DNA from: Flavobacterium reichenbachii
GTDB taxonomy: Bacteria > Bacteroidota > Bacteroidia > Flavobacteriales > Flavobacteriaceae
NCBI RefSeq assembly: GCF_002217435.1
Contig: NZ_MUHF01000011.1
Span: 124,001-188,000, forward strand
Direction of reading: 5' to 3'
Length of the DNA: 64,000 nt
The stretch's first letter is position 1. The number at the start of each line of letters is the position of its first letter. This document shows, piece by piece, positions 34,706 to 42,296 of this stretch. The translations under genes were made by a program, and so were the position numbers. The notes beneath the pieces were generated by a model. The model did not search any database and had not been told where the DNA came from. It was given only the letters and a program-made list of their open reading frames with translations.

Positions 34706-34990
34706 ATGAGTTATCTGTCAATGTATAGTAATGATCCTAAACTAAATGTCTGGCATCTATCAATTTTGACAGCAATACTGGGATTAGGCTATAGGCAGGG
34801 CCAAAGAAGGAGGATTAAAGTCAGCCGCAGTAAAATTATGGAGCTGTCACATGTCAATACGCTGCCGACTTATCATAAGTATTTTAAACAGCTTCAGGAT
34901 TTAGGATACATTAAGTACACCCCATCTTACCATCCAGGATATAAAAGCGAAGTTAAGTTGTGTAAAAGGAGGCTATCTCAAAATATTTGA
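34706..34990 (+). CDS. Small winged-helix-like ICE protein, paralogue 2
   Basis: From the ATG at 34706 the product is 94 residues, starting MSYLSMYSNDPKLNVWHLSI. I chose this start because it aligns with paralogue 1 (34070-34372); the frame is open further upstream but there it overlaps the HTH gene. Shared features are the HLSILTAILGL helix, THL-like turn LPTYHKYFKQLQDLGYIKY and wing TPSYHPGYKSEVKL. The last codons and the stop are inside the terminator hairpin, so the final residues (RRLSQNI) are encoded by a stem arm. Confidence 0.68.
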   Translation: MSYLSMYSNDPKLNVWHLSILTAILGLGYRQGQRRRIKVSRSKIMELSHVNTLPTYHKYFKQLQDLGYIKYTPSYHPGYKSEVKLCKRRLSQNI

Positions 34991-34998
34991 GATAGCCT
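34970..34998. terminator. Bidirectional terminator between the regulator genes and the integrase
   Basis: A perfect 13-bp stem (AGGCTATCTCAAA with TTTGAGATAGCCT) with a 3-base loop, A-rich on the left and T-rich on the right. It ends the plus-strand run and lies 35 bp past the integrase stop, serving both convergent genes. It overlaps the last codons of the winged-helix gene. Confidence 0.88.
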
Positions 34999-35032
34999 CT
35001 TTTAATTTTAAATATATTTTGAAATTTATTGA

Positions 35033-36340
35033 TCACGAAGAAATGTTGTATTTCTTTTTGATTGCCTGAATTTCCTTTTCGAGCCTGCTGAGAACCGCCA
35101 AATCAGGTTTAGATATTTTGGATCCAGTTTTATTGAGTTTTTTATTGAGAATAGACATTTCACGACCGATTGTAGCCTGCTCAGTTATAGCATATGCCTC
35201 AGTCTGTTTTACCGATGCATGACCCAGCAGTTCTTTAACTACATTAATAGGGACATTGTTATTTAATGTCACAGTGCTTCCAAAAGTACGGCGGGCCATA
35301 TGCGTGTTTAATGTAAAAGGAAAGCCACACAAGACTGCCACCTCTTTTAGATACTCATTCATTTTCTGGTTGGATGAAACAGGAAGCACGGTTCCACGCT
35401 GGATACACAGCGGGTGCTCTTTATATTTTTCAACTATTTTCAGTGCTTGGGGAAGAAGAGGTACATTAAATGATGAGTTTGTTTTCTGCCTTTCGGACAT
35501 AATCCATAGATTTCCATCAATGCCTTCTTTGATATCAGTTTTCTTTAATTGATAAGCGTCTATGTAAGCCAGGCCAGTGTAGCATTGGAAGACAAATACA
35601 TCCCTTACGACATTGAGCCTGTCAGTTGTGAAATAATGACTTTCAAGTTCGTACAATTCCTGTGCGGTTAGTGGTTTTTTTACCAGTTTTGTTTTACGTC
35701 CCTTAAAGTTCTTAAATGGGTCCTTGGTGATTAATTCCTTATCAATGGCGCGGATTACAATCTTTTTGAAATTTGCAATATACTTTAGGGTGGTGTTGTT
35801 GCTGCAGTCGCGTACAGTTCTAAGGTAAAACTCGAAGTCCTTTACAAACTCGAGATTCAAATCCGCAAATTCAAGATCGTGCTTTTTTAGCTTGAATTTT
35901 ATAAAAGCAGTCAAATGGTTTTTAGTAATGGTAAACCGGTCAAGGGTGCCTTTTGCATAGCCTTTTCCAAGAAGCGCCTCCATTTCATCATTATGCTTTT
36001 GAAATTCTTCCAGCACCTTAATCTTTGGCGCTGTCCTTCCCAGAACCTCGTCCATAATTTTCTCAGCGGTTATGGTTTTGCCGCTGTACATCATTTCGGT
36101 TTTGATTTCATTGATTTTTAAAGTCAGCGAATCCAAAAAGAAGTTCAGCGACTTTGCATCTTCCTTTGAGCCGACCGCTCTTTCGAACCTTTGATCCCAT
36201 CGTGTATTATCCCATTTTCTTTTGGTTGAGCTTTCCTTACGGATACCGTCAACAGTTATTCTGAAATATACGATCCATTCTTTACTTTCTATTTTGGGTC
36301 TTTTTAAAAAGAATCCCAAACCAAAACTGCTTTCCAACAT
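35033..36340 (-). CDS. int: Tyrosine recombinase/integrase of the ICE
   Basis: A 435-residue site-specific integrase with an N-terminal arm-binding region (WIVYFRITVDGIRKESSTKR), a SAM-like core-binding domain (KGYAKGTLDRFTITKNHLTA) and a catalytic domain. Catalytic motifs are HMARRTF (HxxR), LLGHASVKQTEAYAI (His and nucleophile Tyr) and a Lys in the ERQKTNSSFNVPL beta hairpin. The first catalytic Arg is absent: the usual TGLR is TGLAYIDAYQL. IntDOT of CTnDOT likewise lacks this Arg, so the enzyme need not be inactive. It is transcribed toward the inside of the element and marks its right end beside tRNA-Tyr. Confidence 0.92.
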   Translation of the reverse strand: MLESSFGLGFFLKRPKIESKEWIVYFRITVDGIRKESSTKRKWDNTRWDQRFERAVGSKEDAKSLNFFLDSLTLKINEIKTEMMYSGKTITAEKIMDEVLGRTAPKIKVLEEFQKHNDEMEALLGKGYAKGTLDRFTITKNHLTAFIKFKLKKHDLEFADLNLEFVKDFEFYLRTVRDCSNNTTLKYIANFKKIVIRAIDKELITKDPFKNFKGRKTKLVKKPLTAQELYELESHYFTTDRLNVVRDVFVFQCYTGLAYIDAYQLKKTDIKEGIDGNLWIMSERQKTNSSFNVPLLPQALKIVEKYKEHPLCIQRGTVLPVSSNQKMNEYLKEVAVLCGFPFTLNTHMARRTFGSTVTLNNNVPINVVKELLGHASVKQTEAYAITEQATIGREMSILNKKLNKTGSKISKPDLAVLSRLEKEIQAIKKKYNISS

Positions 36341-36440
36341 AATCCTACTTTTTAAATTAATAAATGTAGAATAATATTACTGCCAAATCAAGTCGTTAAT
36401 CTCGTTAACCCCTGTAATATAAGGGATTTTCACTGTTTCT

Positions 36441-36472
36441 GGTGCACTTTTCAGCGCGCCGGAAAGTGCACC
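36441..36472. repeat. Inverted repeat at the presumed ICE right end
   Basis: Arms GGTGCACTTTTC (36441-36452) and GGAAAGTGCACC (36461-36472) are complementary except at one position and flank AGCGCGCC. It lies about 100 bp upstream of the integrase gene, outside any gene. It could be an integrase or excisionase arm site, or part of the attachment site. Confidence 0.5.
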
Positions 36473-36536
36473 GATTCTGCACCTTTAATTTTGTGAGGAT
36501 TTGTAAATATTGAAAACAGGCCTAAAATAAAAAAAA

Positions 36537-36560
36537 CCTGCAAATCCTTGAATTTGCAGG
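36537..36560 (-). terminator. Terminator downstream of tRNA-Tyr
   Basis: A perfect 9-bp stem (CCTGCAAAT with ATTTGCAGG) with a 6-base loop is followed, on the minus strand, by an 8-T run. It lies about 70 bp past the tRNA 3' end. If it is the tRNA's own terminator, the host chromosome extends to at least here and the ICE end is between 36340 and 36530. Confidence 0.78.
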
Positions 36561-36631
36561 TGTTCAGACATTTTTTGTGGCTTTTTAAAAAGAATGAAAA
36601 CTTTAAGTTTTCCGCCTTTTAGGCCTTTCCG

Positions 36632-36712
36632 TGGGGAGAGCAGGATTCGAACCTGCGAAGTTCACACAGCAGATTTACAGTCTGCCCTCGTTGGCCGCTT
36701 GAGTATCTCCCC
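36632..36712 (-). tRNA. tRNA-Tyr (anticodon GTA)
   Basis: The minus strand reads GGGGAGATACTCAAGCGGCC at its 5' end, the anticodon loop is CTGTAAATC (GTA anticodon), the variable arm is long as in bacterial tRNA-Tyr, and the T arm is GGTTCGAATCC. The acceptor arms GGGGAGA and TCTCCCC pair fully, with A as discriminator. CCA is not encoded. About 81 bases. It is the nearest host gene to the ICE integrase. Confidence 0.96.
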
Positions 36713-36750
36713 TAAGCTTGTATTGTTGTGCTTTGTTGTTCTAAGCGGTG

Positions 36751-36782
36751 GCAAAGATAGCAACGTTTTCTAGATTTGCAAA
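36751..36782 (-). promoter_or_regulatory. Bacteroidota-type promoter of tRNA-Tyr
   Basis: On the minus strand TTTG (36782-36779) is followed after 19 bases by TATCTTTG (36759-36752), matching the TTTG-N19-TAnnTTTG consensus. The tRNA 5' end is 40 bases downstream. Confidence 0.75.
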
Positions 36783-36849
36783 CAAAAATCGAACTTAATT
36801 TTAAGTTATTTTAAAGTTATTTTTTAATTGATTGGTATTGAATAAAATA

Positions 36850-36876
36850 AAAAAATCTCCACTAGGGAGATTTTTT
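36850..36876. terminator. Bidirectional terminator after the TlpA-family gene
   Basis: A perfect 11-bp stem (AAAAAATCTCC with GGAGATTTTTT) and 5-base loop, 23 bp past the stop codon at 36899. It also shields the tRNA promoter from readthrough. Confidence 0.85.
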
Positions 36877-36898
36877 GTTTTATTTTAAATATTGCTCT

Positions 36899-38065
36899 TT
36901 ATTTTGATAAAAGCTCTACTATTTTTGCTTTCAATTCTGGTCCTGTTAAATTTTGAGCGACTACTTTTCCTGAAGCATCAAGTAAAAAAGTTGCCGGAAT
37001 AGATTCAACACCGTATTGTTTTGCAATTGGCTCATCCCAGAATTTTAAATTAGAAACATGAGTCCATGTCAAACCATCTTTTGCAATAGCTTCTTTCCAT
37101 GCACCAGCTTCTTTATCTAAAGAAACACCAATAATATTTAAACCTTTTGAATGAAGCTCTTTATAAATAGCCACAACATTCGGGTTTTCTTTTCTACAAG
37201 GACCACACCAAGAAGCCCAGAAATCAACGATAGTAACTTTACCTAAGCTTTCTTTAAGTGAAACTACTTTTCCTTCTGGATTAGGAGCCGAAAAATCTGC
37301 TCTTCATTTAGCGCTGCCAACTGGAGGAGCTGTTGCACCAACCGCAGGCATTTTTGCTTGACCAAGTTTTGTTTTAATTTCTTTTCCAGGAGCAGTATTT
37401 TTCAAAGACTCATCTAGAGAATTAAATAAAGCTTCTGCTTTTTTTACATCTGTACTAGGATCGTTCAACATACTTTGTACAATCAAAGCAGAAATGAAAG
37501 ATTTTGGATGACCTTCAGCGTAAGCTAAATATTTCTTTTTAGAGTTCTCCTGAACTTCTGTTTGAATAGTCATGTATTGTTTCATCAAGCCATTGATAGT
37601 TGCTGTATCTTGAGCTTGTTGAGCTTGCTGCATTTTTTGAGTATTCTTTTTCTGAAAATCAATTAATCCTTTTTGAGTTTTTGTAAGATCTTCTGTAAAT
37701 TTTACATACTCATCATTATTGTAAGTTCCAGAAATTTTAGATTTTTGGATACTGTCTTTATCGATTGCAATATTAATTTCTCCAGTTTCTAAGATGAAAG
37801 GAATTGGACCGTTTGCATCCTGAAGAATTAAAGTATGAAAAGCTGGTTCTGTTACTTTACCTTTTATTTCAAATTTCCCGTTTTCAACTTTTACTGTATC
37901 AAGTGCAAGTGGCATTCTAGTAGCTGGATCTATACCTTGAAGGATAATCGTTTTTCCGTTTTCAATTCCTTTTGCAGTTCCTGTAATAAGGTATTCTCCG
38001 TCTTTAACTTTGCTGCAAGAAATGATCGCTGCAGTAGCGGTAAGTAAAAAAAGTATTTTTTTCAT
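36899..38065 (-). pseudogene. TlpA-family thiol-disulfide reductase with DUF4369 domain, interrupted by in-frame TGA
   Basis: A single frame encodes the whole protein of 388 codons but contains TGA at 37306-37304. The part before it is a lipoprotein signal (MKKILFLLTATAAIISCSK, lipobox Cys) and a DUF4369 domain (EYLITGTAKGIENGKTIILQ), ending GATAPPVGSAK. The part after it reads RADFSAPNPEGKVVSLKESL, then the thioredoxin active site DFWASWCGPCRKENP, GLNIIGVSLDKEAGAW and the cis-Pro region GVESIPATFLLD. Nothing else is damaged, so this is a recent nonsense change or a base-call error. Family members act in the periplasm reducing disulfides, for instance in cytochrome maturation. As it stands only the non-catalytic half would be made from the normal start. 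Confidence 0.87.
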
Positions 38066-38276
38066 TATAAAAAATTAATTAGTTAAATGATTTGTGCAAC
38101 AAAAGTATTTAAAATTATAAAACATATAGAATTTTGTAACCTAAAATTTTGTTATAGTTTTTTTTGATTTAATCGCCCTGTAATCAGGAGGTTTGGGTGT
38201 TTTATTTCGCTAAAAACTCTTAATTAAATAGTGATTGTTCCTTTATAAACGTAATTTTCTGGTTTTTAAGCATAAA

Positions 38277-38304
38277 AAAAGCACTCTGTATATAGAGTGC
38301 TTTT
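38277..38304. terminator. Terminator after the DnaJ-KTSC gene
   Basis: A perfect 11-bp stem (AAAAGCACTCT with AGAGTGCTTTT) and 6-base loop, 20 bp beyond the minus-strand stop, followed by an A/T-rich tract. Confidence 0.85.
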
Positions 38305-38324
38305 AGTTGTATTTTGATGTAAAT

Positions 38325-38765
38325 CTATTCTTGATTTGTTTTCTTTCTCCATGTAAAAGAATTCAGAATGTGTCTTTTTGCAAATCTTCCAGGAGAGTCA
38401 GCGTTTACCATTTTTACGTAAGTTGCTTTAGGAACACTAATGTATTCGTAAACACTTCCGTTAGAGAAATCGATAATTAAACGTCCTTCAACAAATTTAT
38501 AATCTGTTATTGCACAAGTTGATATCGTTTCAGTATATTCAGGTAAATTAAGTTTAATTGTCTCAGGGTTAATACTTACCAAAAAGTGATAAGCCTCAAT
38601 GATAGCTTTACTTTTCTCTTCTGCAGCTTTTAAACCAGCATCATCACCTTGAAATTTATCAGGATGAGATTCTTTCATCGCATTACGATAAATTGTTTTT
38701 AAATCTTTCAGCTCTGCAGTTTTGTCTACGTTTAGTAACTTGCGGTATTCAACTATTTTTTTCAT
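38325..38765 (-). CDS. DnaJ (J-domain) and KTSC domain protein
   Basis: A 146-residue protein. Residues 6-65 form a J domain with the HPDK motif (MKESHPDKFQG), so it can probably stimulate an Hsp70 ATPase. Residues 78-140 form a KTSC domain (GRLIIDFSNGSVYEYISVPK, ADSPGRFAKRHILNSFTWRK). The KTSC domain is known from lysyl-tRNA synthetase-associated proteins, with no settled function. This fusion is common in Flavobacterium. Single gene with its own terminator. Confidence 0.88.
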   Translation of the reverse strand: MKKIVEYRKLLNVDKTAELKDLKTIYRNAMKESHPDKFQGDDAGLKAAEEKSKAIIEAYHFLVSINPETIKLNLPEYTETISTCAITDYKFVEGRLIIDFSNGSVYEYISVPKATYVKMVNADSPGRFAKRHILNSFTWRKKTNQE

Positions 38766-38893
38766 AAATAAAAGGTAACTACTTGTCTATTAGTTTGAAA
38801 TCGATATTAATTAGTTCAAATCGACAAATTTTTTGCAAAGGTACACTTTTTTTTAACTTTTTAGTTTTGAAGGAAAAAATATTTAAAATCTTG

Positions 38894-38951
38894 GTTTCAG
38901 GTTTCGCGTTTCAATTCTCAGCTCGATAACATTAAACGTGAAACCTGAAAC
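38894..38951. repeat. Intergenic GTTTCAGGTTTC inverted repeat, copy 1
   Basis: Arms of 18 bases (38894-38911 and 38934-38951) are complementary with one mismatch. The core GTTTCAGGTTTC recurs near 40014 and 60590, so this belongs to a dispersed family in this genome. Confidence 0.65.
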
Positions 38952-38961
38952 AAAAAAAAAC

Positions 38962-39213
38962 TTACTTCTGTTCCGGCTTACGGTTTGCCTTATCAAAGTT
39001 TTTAGACTTTTTTGGATATTTATCGTAGCTGATGTCACTTGGATTTTCGATCACAGATTTTATTGTAATCCAGTCTCCGACATTAAAATTAGTGCTTACT
39101 ATTTTATAATCTAAAAGATATTCTCCACAAAAGTAATTGTTGTTTTCATCTTTTTCTATAATTCCGGTATAAACTCCTTTTTGAGGCATTTTTTCTTGTG
39201 AATCTTTAGACAT
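38962..39213 (-). CDS. Conserved hypothetical protein
   Basis: An 83-residue acidic-basic soluble protein (MSKDSQEKMPQKGVYTGIIE), with a short beta-rich middle (NFNVGDWITIKSV) and a charged tail. I do not recognise it. The coding signal is consistent (long frame, reasonable start, AT-rich spacer on either side) and it is divergent from the next gene. No function can be given. Confidence 0.6.
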   Translation of the reverse strand: MSKDSQEKMPQKGVYTGIIEKDENNNYFCGEYLLDYKIVSTNFNVGDWITIKSVIENPSDISYDKYPKKSKNFDKANRKPEQK

Positions 39214-39300
39214 GTTTTTATATTTAGAATTAAAGGCACAAAGTTACGTAATATATTGTTTGTTTTAGGGAGTTCAGGACAATCTCAGTATATTTGCATC

Positions 39301-39843
39301 ATGCAGAAAAACTTTAAGCCCCATCCGAATTCTTTTAAAAATACATTTTGTATTTTTAATGAAGTGCTTCCATCGGCAATTGAAGGCTTAAAGAAGCAGT
39401 TTGAAAGCAAGGCTGGAAGCACCTATTATTATACTGAGGAAGGAATGTATCGCGTTTCAAATCACTGGGGAAGACTAGCAAACAGTAAATGGCGTCTGGT
39501 TGCCAGAGAACCGGAAACCGAATCAAAAACAAAAATTGGTTTTGCATTTTGGAAAGAATTTTATCCCGATAATGCAGAAGAAAAATTATATTATATAGAA
39601 GCTGATTTCGATAAAGATCTTGCTAATTATCAGCATAAAAATAATCCGGAATATGACAAAAAAGCCATTTTGAGAACAAGTTTTGAAACGGCTAAAAGGT
39701 TAAAACAAATCAGAAATCTACAGCAACTAACTTCTTGGGCAAAATATTTTGATTATGATGATATTGCTGATTTGAGAAAACAAATTATCAACGAACTGAT
39801 TTTTACAGAAAAAACATTAGAAGAAATTAAAAGAGAACTATAA
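39301..39843 (+). CDS. Conserved hypothetical protein (flavobacterial)
   Basis: With the ATG at 39301 the product is 180 residues (MQKNFKPHPNSFKNTFCIFN). An upstream in-frame start at 39256 is less likely, since a TATATTTGC promoter-like -7 box (39289-39297) lies between, almost at the start codon, which would suggest a leaderless or very short-leader mRNA. The sequence is rich in aromatic residues (YYYTEEGMYRVSNHWGRLAN, GFAFWKEFYPDNAEEKLYYI) with a helical C-terminus. No known domain. Its stop overlaps the next small gene (TAATG). Confidence 0.7.
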   Translation: MQKNFKPHPNSFKNTFCIFNEVLPSAIEGLKKQFESKAGSTYYYTEEGMYRVSNHWGRLANSKWRLVAREPETESKTKIGFAFWKEFYPDNAEEKLYYIEADFDKDLANYQHKNNPEYDKKAILRTSFETAKRLKQIRNLQQLTSWAKYFDYDDIADLRKQIINELIFTEKTLEEIKREL

Positions 39844-39992
39844 TGGGACGCAATAACGAAAGAAATATAAAAAAGCACAACGATAAACTTCACAAAGCTC
39901 AGGATAAAGCCAAACAAGCCGTAATTGCTCGTAAAGAAAAGCTTAAAGAAATTATTAAAAAATTCAACGAAGATAAAAAGCAGGAAGAATAG
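39843..39992 (+). CDS. Small basic helical protein
   Basis: A 49-residue frame, MGRNNERNIKKHNDKLHKAQ and on to FNEDKKQEE. It is almost wholly Lys/Glu/Asn, predicted as one long charged helix. The ATG overlaps the preceding stop (TAATG), which argues for translational coupling and for a real gene. It could bind nucleic acid or be a chaperone-like tail peptide. No family known to me. Confidence 0.55.
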   Translation: MGRNNERNIKKHNDKLHKAQDKAKQAVIARKEKLKEIIKKFNEDKKQEE

Positions 39993-40013
39993 AATAAGTT
40001 TCAAGTTTATTTA

Positions 40014-40067
40014 GTTTCAGGTTTCAAGTTTTTTAAAACCTGAAAGCTGAAACGTTAAACCTGAAAC
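40014..40067. repeat. Intergenic GTTTCAGGTTTC repeat, copy 2
   Basis: The spacer starts GTTTCAGGTTTCAAG and ends TTAAACCTGAAAC, forming an imperfect hairpin with an internal copy of AAACCTGAAA. It has the same core as the repeats at 38894 and 60580. Confidence 0.6.
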
Positions 40068-40085
40068 ACCAAACAAAGAAAACAC

Positions 40086-40319
40086 ATGAATAATAAATTT
40101 GAAGATTTAAAAGCAAGCGTACAAGAAATCATTGATTTAATCGCAGCAAAACAAGATAGAGAAGCCAATAATAAGTTGCTTGAAGTAAATGAAACTTTAG
40201 ACGAATTATTAGATCATGCCGAAGAAGACGAAGATTTAAGAGAAATCAGCCGTTATCAGGTTTTGCTGAATCAATTGCATGTAAAAATTAACGGCGAAGA
40301 AAAACTCGATGGAGAATAA
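40086..40319 (+). CDS. Small acidic helical hypothetical protein
   Basis: A 77-residue protein (MNNKFEDLKASVQEIIDLIA...) that is nearly all helix with heptad-like Leu/Ile spacing and a strongly acidic middle (DHAEEDEDLREI). Its end overlaps the YchJ start by 11 bases, so the two are co-transcribed. No recognised family; a coiled-coil dimer is likely. Confidence 0.65.
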   Translation: MNNKFEDLKASVQEIIDLIAAKQDREANNKLLEVNETLDELLDHAEEDEDLREISRYQVLLNQLHVKINGEEKLDGE

Positions 40320-40689
40320 AAAATGCTTTTGCGATACAGGTCTGCTTTTTGAAAACTGCTGTGGATTGTATCTTCAGAACAATCAAAAAGCACCGACGGC
40401 TTTAGCTTTAATGCGTTCGAGATATTCTGCTTATGCGAGTCATAATGCAGCATATCTTTTAGAAACTACATATGTTTCAGAAAGAAAATATTACTCAAAA
40501 GCTGAAATTTTAAAATGGGCAGTATCCAATAAATGGCAAAAATTAGAAATTTTGAGTTCTTCTGAAAACACAGTAGAATTTAAAGCTTATTTTTTGGATT
40601 CAAATCAAAAACCACAAACACATTACGAGTTTTCGACTTTTAAATTTGAAAATGAAGTTTGGTTTTATCTAGATGGAAAATTTGAATAA
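40309..40689 (+). CDS. YchJ family protein (SEC-C-like zinc motif)
   Basis: A 126-residue protein. The N-terminus CFCDTGLLFENCCGLYL matches the Cys-rich YchJ/SEC-C zinc motif (CxC...CC), followed by the family hallmark APTALALMRSRYSAYA and a cystatin-like/NTF2-like body ending FYLDGKFE. YchJ proteins are common and of unknown function. It is translationally coupled to the small acidic protein upstream. Confidence 0.9.
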   Translation: MENKKCFCDTGLLFENCCGLYLQNNQKAPTALALMRSRYSAYASHNAAYLLETTYVSERKYYSKAEILKWAVSNKWQKLEILSSSENTVEFKAYFLDSNQKPQTHYEFSTFKFENEVWFYLDGKFE

Positions 40690-40795
40690 TTGTTATATTT
40701 AACAGCGTTAATCTTGTATTTTGCTGTAATATTTTAACTAAAAATTAATAAACGATTCGTTTTCCATAATTCTAAAATAGTGTAATTTTAAAATT

Positions 40796-41914
40796 ATGAA
40801 AAACGAATTTAAAAAAGGTTTTTATTTTAAGACGTACGAAGCTCCATTTCAGTCTCCGTTTGAAAAACTTTTTGGTATTTTCAAAGAGTTAATCACCCAT
40901 ACTTCGGGTGATTTTGATGAAGCAATCAGCTGGCTTCGAGAGTTGGATATAGAATATAAACTGACCGACGAGAACTACACAATCGATGATTTTATCGAAG
41001 ATTTAAAAAAGAAAGGTTACATAAAAGACGAAGTCAAAGAAGATGGTTCTGGCGGTTTTGGCATTACGGCTAAAACAGAACGCGCGATTCGACAGCAGGC
41101 TTTAGATCAGATTTTCGGAAACTTGAAGCGCTCCGGAAGTGGAAACCACAAAACCAAACATGCGGGAAATGGTGACGAACATACCGGCGAATTTCGCGAA
41201 TTTAATTTTGGAGATGGGTTAGAACGTATTTCGTTAACAGAGAGTTTGAGAAATGCCCAAATAAATAATGGTGTAGAAAGTTTCATGCTGACCGAGAATG
41301 ATTTGGTCGTCGAAGAAACGCAGTACAAAGCACAAATGAGCACTGTTTTGATGATCGACATCAGCCACAGTATGATTTTGTACGGCGAAGACCGAATTAC
41401 GCCTGCCAAAAAAGTAGCAATGGCTTTGGCGGAATTAATCACGACACGTTATCCAAAAGATACGCTGGATATTTTGGTTTTTGGAAACGATGCCTGGACA
41501 ATCCCGATTAAAGATTTACCGTACCTTCAGGTTGGTCCGTATCATACCAACACAGTTGCAGGATTGCAATTGGCGATGGATATTTTGCGAAGAAAGCGAA
41601 ATACCAACAAGCAAATCTTTATGATTACCGACGGAAAACCGAGCTGCGTGCGCGAACGCGACGGCTCTTATTACATGAACAGTAACGGGCTCGACGAATA
41701 TATCGTAGACAAATGTTACACACAGGCACAGCAAGCCAGAAAATTGCACATTCCGATTACGACTTTTATGATTGCAAATGATCCTTATTTGCAGCGTTTT
41801 GTAAATCATTTTACAGAAGCAAATCAAGGAAAAGCATTTTACACCGGACTAAAAGGTCTTGGCGAAATGATTTTTGAAGATTATGAGACTAATAGGAAGA
41901 AAAGAGTGCGTTGA
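40796..41914 (+). CDS. VWA-domain protein, partner of MoxR-type AAA ATPase
   Basis: A 372-residue protein. The N-terminal half is helical with a Gly/Lys-rich linker (GSGNHKTKHAGNGDEHTG). The C-terminal half is a von Willebrand A domain with a MIDAS motif (LMIDISHSM, then T in PYHTNTVAGL and D in MITDGKPS). VWA proteins next to MoxR-type AAA ATPases form metal-dependent chaperone-like pairs, related to the Mg-chelatase I/D subunits. The AAA gene follows at 42297, but about 380 bp and a structured element lie between. Cytosolic. Confidence 0.85.
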   Translation: MKNEFKKGFYFKTYEAPFQSPFEKLFGIFKELITHTSGDFDEAISWLRELDIEYKLTDENYTIDDFIEDLKKKGYIKDEVKEDGSGGFGITAKTERAIRQQALDQIFGNLKRSGSGNHKTKHAGNGDEHTGEFREFNFGDGLERISLTESLRNAQINNGVESFMLTENDLVVEETQYKAQMSTVLMIDISHSMILYGEDRITPAKKVAMALAELITTRYPKDTLDILVFGNDAWTIPIKDLPYLQVGPYHTNTVAGLQLAMDILRRKRNTNKQIFMITDGKPSCVRERDGSYYMNSNGLDEYIVDKCYTQAQQARKLHIPITTFMIANDPYLQRFVNHFTEANQGKAFYTGLKGLGEMIFEDYETNRKKRVR

Positions 41915-42111
41915 ATTAGGTTCAAAGCTGCAAAGGTTCAGAGGAACAAAGGTTTTTTAGACAACGCATATCGTAGAGGCGCACTGCAATGGGTCTAACA
42001 CAAAGGTTGAAATTTTTTTACGCGAAAGACCTAACAGGTTTTTAATCCCGAGGCTTCGGGACTGTCAGGTCTGATAAAAGTAAAATTCGAAAATAAATTC
42101 TATTGAACAAA

Positions 42112-42236
42112 ACGGCTGCGTGAGGGATAGAAGCAGGCTACCGAAGTAGCACGGATAGCCCGACGGTATTTAAGAAAGGGCCTCATGAACACAAAGTATA
42201 TTAGGCCCTTTTTTAAATGCCGGCACGCCCAAAGTA
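42112..42236 (+). ncRNA. Candidate structured RNA with internal terminator-like hairpin
   Basis: The spacer 41915-42296 contains a GC-richer block starting ACGGCTGCGTGAGGGATAG, continuing with GGATAGCCCGACGG, a strong hairpin (AAAGGGCCT at 42176-42184 with AGGCCCTTT at 42203-42211), and ending CCGGCACGCCCAAA. I recall the GGGATAG..AGCCCGAC..CACGCCCA pattern as a recurring intergenic motif of Flavobacterium genomes, perhaps the Flavo-1 RNA; that assignment is from memory. The spacer before it has AAAGGTTCAGAGG-type repeats and a CCCGAGGCTTCGGG hairpin. No protein gene is seen. Confidence 0.5.
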
Positions 42237-42296
42237 ATGGCAGAACGCTTATCTGCAGAAAAAAAATAAAAACAACAAAACATATATTTCAATAAA

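Noticed and set aside
36632..36712. ICE integrated exactly into the 3' end of tRNA-Tyr
   Set aside because: A likely tRNA terminator lies between the tRNA and the integrase, and no second copy of the tRNA 3' end was noticed elsewhere in the window; the left end would be needed to decide.
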